In this document: positions 59,078-64,000 of the stretch, one piece after another
Position numbering within the stretch: the stretch's first letter is position 1
How the letters are laid out: each line of letters begins with the position of its first letter
DNA from: Pedobacter sp. SL55
GTDB taxonomy: Bacteria; Bacteroidota; Bacteroidia; Sphingobacteriales; Sphingobacteriaceae
Direction: 5' to 3'
DNA length: 64,000 bases
Assembly: GCF_026625705.1 (NCBI RefSeq)
Contig: NZ_CP113059.1
Span: 1,302,001 to 1,366,000 of the forward strand
Notes under the pieces: generated by a model
Database searches by the model: none
Seen by the model: the letters and a program-made list of their open reading frames with translations, nothing else
Told to the model about the DNA's origin: nothing
Position numbers and translations under genes: made by a program

Positions 59078-60361
59078 TTATTTCGGCATATCATCTAACA
59101 ACTTTAAATACAAAGCGGCATGTTGCTCGGCAATTACCGATGGGGCGAAGGTACTTAAAACCGTTCTTCTGGCTTCTTTTTGTATTTCTTCTCGCTGTTC
59201 GTGCAAAAACAACCATTCTATACCATCAGCTAAATCTGAAGCATCTTGGTAGCGAGCTAAATAGCCATTTTGCAAATGCTTTACCATATCCGGAATGCCG
59301 CCCGTAGTAAATGCAATTACAGGCGTAGCACAGGCCAAACTTTCCATTACGGTATTCGGTAAGTTATCCTCCAAAGACGGCGTGATGAAAGCATCGGCGG
59401 CAGCGTAGCATTTGGCCAAATGTTCGTCTTTGTTAATGGTGCCCAAAAAGGTGGTTTTAAAAGGAAATTTTGGGACGTTAGCTTCATCCTTATTTCCAAA
59501 AATTACCAATTCTATTTGTTCGTTCGGAATTTCTGGTCGGCGAGATAGTTCAAATAAAGCATCAATTAAATACTGTGTTCCTTTGTGTTTGTCGTTTTTA
59601 GATGGCATAAAACCGCTCATTAGCACAAACTTTTCTGGAGCTATCTTCAATATTTTCTTTGCCTCGGCTTTTACGTAGGGCTTAAAAACATCTACCTCTA
59701 TGGTGTTTGGGATGACAGAGGTATGTCTTAAACCTAATAAACTACTTTCTTTTACCGATTGTGCCATCCAATTGCTTGGTGCCACCACATGAAAATTAAC
59801 TTCTGAATATGCTTTTTGTTTGCGTTTCCAGGTTTGGTGCGAAATATCTTTTGGGCCGCTCATTTTTAACAACGGACAATTACCGCACTGCCTGTGAAAG
59901 TTCTCGCAGCTGTAACGCACATGGCAACCGCCGGTAAAGGCATTGCTGTCGTGGAAAGTCCATACAATGGGTTTTTCTAGTTCATCAAGTTCTGCTAAAA
60001 ACTTCGGGCTTAAAAAACCGTGGTTAACCCAATGGATGTGGATTAAATCTGCTTCTTGAACCAATTTGTTTTTGAGCAAACTTTTGCCGAACCATTGTAA
60101 AGAAAATGGAGTTTTAACGTCTGATTTTGAAAAAGCTTTGGCCAAATATCGTTCTGATAGGATATTAAACACAGCTTTGGCTTTGGCAATTGGGCTTTTG
60201 CTTAGGTTGTGGATGCTCGAATTTTTACCAAATTGGTAATAAACCAGCACTTTAGAGTCGATGCCAATGCTATTCAGCGCATCGCTTAAACGTAAGCAAG
60301 CTCTTCCAGCGCCGCCGTTACCATCATAAGTATTTAGGTGTACTACTTTCAAATCAATCAA
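59078..60361 (-). CDS. Glycosyltransferase family 4 (GT-B fold)
   Basis: This 427-residue glycosyltransferase starts LKVVHLNTYDGNGGAGRACL, the donor-independent N-terminal half with the glycine-rich loop. DLIHIHWVNHGFLSPKFLAE and the zinc-finger-like CHVRYSCENFHRQCGNCPLL are unusual but known in this subgroup. The nucleotide-sugar half has VLMSGFMPSKNDKHKGTQYL and the E-x7-E motif in PSLEDNLPNTVMESLACATP. It adds a sugar to surface glycan and is part of the polysaccharide cluster. Confidence 0.93.
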   Translation of the reverse strand: MIDLKVVHLNTYDGNGGAGRACLRLSDALNSIGIDSKVLVYYQFGKNSSIHNLSKSPIAKAKAVFNILSERYLAKAFSKSDVKTPFSLQWFGKSLLKNKLVQEADLIHIHWVNHGFLSPKFLAELDELEKPIVWTFHDSNAFTGGCHVRYSCENFHRQCGNCPLLKMSGPKDISHQTWKRKQKAYSEVNFHVVAPSNWMAQSVKESSLLGLRHTSVIPNTIEVDVFKPYVKAEAKKILKIAPEKFVLMSGFMPSKNDKHKGTQYLIDALFELSRRPEIPNEQIELVIFGNKDEANVPKFPFKTTFLGTINKDEHLAKCYAAADAFITPSLEDNLPNTVMESLACATPVIAFTTGGIPDMVKHLQNGYLARYQDASDLADGIEWLFLHEQREEIQKEARRTVLSTFAPSVIAEQHAALYLKLLDDMPK

Positions 60362-60441
60362 AAATACATTTATTATAAAAATGTTGTAGCGTTAAATTGT
60401 TTTATTGTTGGCATATTAGCAATTTAGCCGCTTAAATACAA

Positions 60442-61206
60442 ATGGAAACCAAGTCAATGGCGAACTTACTAACCGATAGAGATTTCTGGGTAAAATACTG
60501 GGAAAGTAAAACCGATCTTTCGGTGGTAATTCCAGAGAATTATTTATTTCATCGCCAACTGGCAGATATTATTGCCAAAAACAGCGTGCAAACGGCAATA
60601 GAATTAGGCGGATTTCCGGGCTATTATGCTGTTTTTTTAAAAAAGTATTTGAAGCTGGATGTGACGTTGTTAGATTATTTCGTACATGAGCCAATTACAC
60701 ATCAGTTACTACAAACTAATGGCTTAGCTAAAGATGATATCCACATCATAGAAACAGATTTATTTAATTACACGCCAGAAAAACAGTATGATTTGGTATT
60801 AAGCTGCGGTTTAATCGAGCATTTTAATGATACTGCAGATATCATTAACAGGCACATCCAATTTCTAAAACCTGACGGGACTTTATTCATCACGCTACCC
60901 AATTTTAAGGCGTTGAATGGTTGGTTCCAAAAGAGTTTTGATAAAGAGAACTATGATAAGCACAATATCGATTGTATGGATCCAGCTTTGCTGAAGAGCA
61001 TTGTAGAAAAAGCAGGCTTAGAGGTTAAACAAGCTGGTTATTTTGGTAAGTTTAGCATTTGGTTAGAAAACGAAAAAGAGAAGTCTGTAGCAGTAAGGTT
61101 ATTTAAGAAAGCAACTTGGTTGGTAGGAAAGGTTTTTACTAAAATCTTCCCGTTTGATTGCAAGCAGCTATCGCCTTACATTGTTATTGAGGCTAAGAAG
61201 CTTTAA
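60442..61206 (+). CDS. Class I SAM-dependent methyltransferase
   Basis: This 254-residue enzyme has the Rossmann-like fold. The SAM-binding region is TAIELGGFPGYYAVFLKKYL (motif I, about residue 53), with the acidic ribose-binding stretch in VTLLDYF. YDLVLSCGLIEHFNDTADII and FITLPNFKALNGWF complete the usual order (motifs IV and VI). Such genes among glycosyltransferases usually methylate a sugar of the polymer. It is transcribed opposite to its neighbours and its last four bases overlap the end of the next gene. Confidence 0.87.
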   Translation: METKSMANLLTDRDFWVKYWESKTDLSVVIPENYLFHRQLADIIAKNSVQTAIELGGFPGYYAVFLKKYLKLDVTLLDYFVHEPITHQLLQTNGLAKDDIHIIETDLFNYTPEKQYDLVLSCGLIEHFNDTADIINRHIQFLKPDGTLFITLPNFKALNGWFQKSFDKENYDKHNIDCMDPALLKSIVEKAGLEVKQAGYFGKFSIWLENEKEKSVAVRLFKKATWLVGKVFTKIFPFDCKQLSPYIVIEAKKL

Positions 61207-62102
61207 TTAAAGCGTTGGTTTAAATAACGCTTAAGTCTAGCCCACAAATTACCTTTTCTGTTCGCTAAAAAGCTTTTTATTGCAGTATAAGCATTTTTGT
61301 CTTCTACTATTTCGTTAGGAAATTTTGTAATCGGCTTCGGGTTGATGATGACATTGTAAATATCGTTGATGCCAGAATGCACACCCGTACCATCGTGCCC
61401 AATATTGTTGACCAAAGACTGCGAAGGATTTAATGTTAGTCCACCTTTAAGGAAGATAGAAGCATACCAACGAATAGCCCAAGAGTTGTTCCTGCCATTT
61501 TTGAAATCTCGCATCTGCTTCCAAAAATTCATAGTGCCTTCTATCGAAAATGCATTTATTTTTTTGCGATCGAATTGTGCCAATAAAGTATCGATATTGG
61601 GTTCGAAATGTTGCCAAGCCCTTTGCCAAGTGGCCCATCCCCAACTGGTGGCGGCTCTGTAAAAGAAACTTTCTGGTAAATTTTCTTCTTTTAAATGGTA
61701 CATATAAGCACCAATGTGCATCACTTTTTCTTCATCGCGATAGCGGTTTAATGCTTCGTTAAAATAGGTTAAAGTGTGTGGCGAAGAAACCAAATCATCC
61801 TCAAATACAATAACCTGCCCATAGTTTTGGTTCAGTTGCGTAACGCCTTCAATAACCGAATTTGCCAAACCTTTGTTGGTTTTGCTTGCTATCACTTTTA
61901 CCGATTTAAAACCTTCAACTGTTTTGATAAAACTCCTTACTTCGTTTACTTTTTCTTCGTCTGCCTGCGTTTTTGGGCCATCAGAAAATATATAAAGCCT
62001 ACTATCTGCGGCAAGCAAATTCTGCTGTAAAAATTTAATAGTACGCTCGGTGTGCTGCGGGCGGTTATAAACAAATAAAGCTATTGGAGCTAGGTTTTGC
62101 AT
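61203..62102 (-). CDS. Glycosyltransferase (GT-A fold, HlpA/GNT-I-like)
   Basis: This 299-residue protein has APIALFVYNRPQHTERTIKF at the start, LYIFSDGPKTQADEEKVNEV, and VIVFEDDLVSSPHTLTYFNE with the E-D-D metal motif. RAATSWGWATWQRAWQHFEP is a conserved acceptor loop, and SWAIRWYASIF also matches. This pattern is typical of bacterial proteins annotated as glycosyltransferase or sugar transferase near capsule and O-antigen genes. No transmembrane segment is seen. The donor sugar cannot be predicted. Confidence 0.87.
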   Translation of the reverse strand: MQNLAPIALFVYNRPQHTERTIKFLQQNLLAADSRLYIFSDGPKTQADEEKVNEVRSFIKTVEGFKSVKVIASKTNKGLANSVIEGVTQLNQNYGQVIVFEDDLVSSPHTLTYFNEALNRYRDEEKVMHIGAYMYHLKEENLPESFFYRAATSWGWATWQRAWQHFEPNIDTLLAQFDRKKINAFSIEGTMNFWKQMRDFKNGRNNSWAIRWYASIFLKGGLTLNPSQSLVNNIGHDGTGVHSGINDIYNVIINPKPITKFPNEIVEDKNAYTAIKSFLANRKGNLWARLKRYLNQRFN

Positions 62103-62145
62103 GAATGGTAATGTTCGGTTTAAAGTTTTGCCTACAGATAAACTT

Positions 62146-62793
62146 TTAGATAGCTAAACAGTTTTCGCTCTTGTAAAAAACTGACGTTGCTTTGTTGTAG
62201 AATAAACCTGGCGAAATCCCCGAAAACGAAAGCTCTTTAAAGCCTAGGTTTTTTAGGAAAACTCTAGCTTCTTCATAGCTTGCACGCTCCGAGTCGTCTA
62301 ATACTAAAACTCCTTTTTCAGAAAGGGCATTAACACTATGTTTGCAGCAATTTACGCGGTCTCTTCCATCCACAATAATCACATCAAACTTTTCATTTAA
62401 CAACTTCGCCTTTTGGCTGTACTCGCCGTTGGTTTCTAGTTTGGTAAAAATCATTTCTGCGTTTGGTGCTTTTTGGTTCACTATTTTTTTGTACCAAGCT
62501 TCATCGTGTTCTACAGAAACTACTCTTCTCACGTTTTTAGCATAAAAAAGGGTAGAGTTTCCAGATCCATACTCAAAAACACTTAAGTCTTTATGTAGCC
62601 TATCTTTAATAAAATCGATGAAAGAATAAGTTACCCAAGGAATAGGTTGGTTGTTTGCATCTACAGCCTGATGGTTATCAAATGCGGTAAACCAGCCAAT
62701 GGTAGATAAATAGCCTTTATGACCATAAGATAATAGCGCAGCCAAACGTTTAGGTTTTGCCAGTAAGGTTGCTAGTGCTTTAAGTTTGCTCAA
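62146..62793 (-). CDS. SAM-dependent methyltransferase-like protein
   Basis: This 215-residue protein has LSVFEYGSGNSTLFYAKNVR as motif I (G-x-G) and VVSVEHDEAWYKKIVNQKAP (acidic ribose ligand). FDVIIVDGRDRVNCCKHSVN and GVLVLDDSERASYEEARVF follow, like O-methyltransferases that act on small or sugar substrates. Its start overlaps the end of the flippase gene by 4 bases (ATGA), indicating translational coupling. It is probably a decorating enzyme for the exported polysaccharide. Confidence 0.83.
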   Translation of the reverse strand: MSKLKALATLLAKPKRLAALLSYGHKGYLSTIGWFTAFDNHQAVDANNQPIPWVTYSFIDFIKDRLHKDLSVFEYGSGNSTLFYAKNVRRVVSVEHDEAWYKKIVNQKAPNAEMIFTKLETNGEYSQKAKLLNEKFDVIIVDGRDRVNCCKHSVNALSEKGVLVLDDSERASYEEARVFLKNLGFKELSFSGISPGLFYNKATSVFYKSENCLAI

Positions 62794-64000
62794 CGTTTAA
62801 TGAATTTTTGAAAAAGTGTGACCAAAAATAATGATTTTAACATCATCAATCCTTGTTTATGCGTTTTTGGGATAATAAGGATCAAGAAAGTAGCCACAAA
62901 ATAGGCGGCTAGCGTAGCAATGGCTGCTCCCATAATGCCATATTTGGGGATGAGGTAAATGTTTAGTGAGATATTTACAATGGCACCCACCGCAGTTCTA
63001 ATTAATGAGATTTTTGTATAACCTTCGGCTATAAGGTATTGGCCACTGGCAGAGCCCAGAAACACAAAAATACCAGCCCAAACGTGTACCGAGAGTACGT
63101 GTGCACCACTCCAGAACTCTTCTTTGTAGATTATTCTGTAGGCCAAAGGCGATATAAAAGTAGTAACTATGGCGATACTCAAACTCATCCAAACCATTAA
63201 ATCGTACATGTTTTGTAGTCTTTTTTGGTAACGCTGTGGGTCATCTCGTTTGGCATTCATAATGGCTGGAAATACCGAAGTAACAATAGCCACAGGAATA
63301 AAATACCAACTTTCGCTCAATTGCACAACGGTAGAATAAATGCCTAATTCGCCAGACCCTAAGTAGTTGTCTACCATGAGTTGGTCTATTTTCATATATA
63401 ACGAAACGAGTATGGCAGAAAAAGCTAGAGGCCAAGAATTAGAGAGTAAATGTTTTGCAACAGTCTTATCATATCTCCATTTGAACAAGCGATCTGCTTT
63501 TTTTTGATAAAAATGAAGATAACCAAAAGCTAAAATAACCGTATCAAAAAATATGGCCCAGACAAACCAAATCAGTTCGGCATGATTTAAAATCAGGAGT
63601 AATTTAACCAAAGCCGAAACGAGATTGCCAAATACTTGAACAAACGTAACATACTTAGCCTGTACCGTAGATTGAAAATAGCTATCGGTAATATAGAAAG
63701 CCTGGGTTATACCGCTTAAGCCGATAATTAAAATATAGCTTAATGGAGTTTGTGTAGGCGTAAAGAAACTCTGATTAATTAAATAGCCGAGGTAAATGAG
63801 TGGCATTGCTCCTAAACCTCCAATCAGTTTCAACCGTAAAGAAGTGCCTAAAAGTTCATCCCGTTTTTCGGGATGTTTGAGCAGCTCTCTAGTGGTAAAA
63901 CCATCTAAACCTAATGCCGCAGCGGCAATAAAAAAAGCTACAAAAGCTTGCGGATAGTTTAATAAGCCGTTTTGGTCTTTGCCGAGATAATTGGCAATAG
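62790..64000 (-). CDS. Polysaccharide flippase (Wzx/MATE-like), 5' end outside the window
   Basis: This multipass inner-membrane flippase moves lipid-linked sugar units across the membrane. The frame stays open through the window's right edge. The TTG at 63833 is not a real start, because in-frame coding continues upstream (LLNYPQAFVAFFIAAAALGL and DGFTTRELLKHPEKRDELLG). About 10 or more hydrophobic helices follow, including LLSNSWPLAFSAILVSLYMK and DQLMVDNYLGSGELGIYSTV, the characteristic motif of the family (D-x-x-x-x-x-x-x-G-x-x-x-x-G-x-Y). At least 403 residues are visible. Together with the two methyltransferases and three glycosyltransferases this defines a Wzx/Wzy-type surface glycan locus. 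Confidence 0.9.
   Translation of the reverse strand, partial: IANYLGKDQNGLLNYPQAFVAFFIAAAALGLDGFTTRELLKHPEKRDELLGTSLRLKLIGGLGAMPLIYLGYLINQSFFTPTQTPLSYILIIGLSGITQAFYITDSYFQSTVQAKYVTFVQVFGNLVSALVKLLLILNHAELIWFVWAIFFDTVILAFGYLHFYQKKADRLFKWRYDKTVAKHLLSNSWPLAFSAILVSLYMKIDQLMVDNYLGSGELGIYSTVVQLSESWYFIPVAIVTSVFPAIMNAKRDDPQRYQKRLQNMYDLMVWMSLSIAIVTTFISPLAYRIIYKEEFWSGAHVLSVHVWAGIFVFLGSASGQYLIAEGYTKISLIRTAVGAIVNISLNIYLIPKYGIMGAAIATLAAYFVATFLILIIPKTHKQGLMMLKSLFLVTLFQKFIKR

Overview
The window comes from a Bacteroidota chromosome, most likely Sphingobacteriaceae and Pedobacter-like. That rank is inferred from gene content, not from a database match. Supporting signs are a SusC/SusD pair, a protein with a type IX secretion B-type C-terminal domain, a CarboxypepD_reg-like siderophore receptor, a NagB/PIG-L fusion, prolyl dipeptidyl peptidase IV, an N-acyl-ornithine type arginine pathway, and TAnnTTTG promoter boxes in front of both tRNA genes.

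Layout. 0.1-7 kb: MscS-type channel, tRNA-Arg(CCT), a secreted glycosidase-like protein and a Tat-exported oxidoreductase. 7.4-21.3 kb: one long minus-strand arginine cluster. Read 5' to 3' it is GNAT, argG, GNAT, argC, argD, argF', VOC protein, argB, proC, argE, GNAT, argH, then a secreted phosphatase-like protein. 22.4-28.3 kb: DUF4397 lipoprotein, TonB siderophore receptor, PepSY protein and M28 peptidase. 28.3-36.9 kb: M16 peptidase, an HGSNAT-like membrane acyltransferase, NagB/PIG-L, AnmK and a DeoR-type regulator, which suggests amino-sugar and muropeptide recycling. 37.1-45.3 kb: SusC/SusD, DUF4397 lipoprotein and a T9SS cargo protein. 45.3-57.7 kb: S41 protease, tRNA-Ser(GGA), a MntA/HepT toxin-antitoxin pair, DPP IV, cytochrome c, a PQQ-type sugar dehydrogenase, GH3 and a DJ-1/PfpI protein. 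57.9-64 kb: surface polysaccharide genes (glycosyltransferases, methyltransferases and a flippase cut by the window end).

The most interesting signal lies between the genes. Many short palindromes obey one rule: a constant CGTCA, then a hairpin whose stem varies with compensating changes, then TC. They often occur as inverted pairs, like REPINs. Two such pairs each enclose one small GIY-YIG nuclease gene (14270-14669 and 58691-59070), and one pair is empty (18732-18796). This resembles REP/RAYT partnerships, but with a GIY-YIG protein in place of the transposase. In parallel, three four-helix-bundle (23S rRNA-IVP type) genes in the arg cluster are each bounded by their own inverted repeats and fit almost exactly between one gene's stop and the next gene's start. 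Related repeats have also inserted in frame inside argF' and argC. A separate 103-bp inverted-repeat element occurs twice, both times between convergent genes.

Five genes between 27 and 45 kb carry six frame breaks, all at homopolymer runs. Each is restored to a normal family length by changing the run by one base, so sequence error is the first explanation to test.
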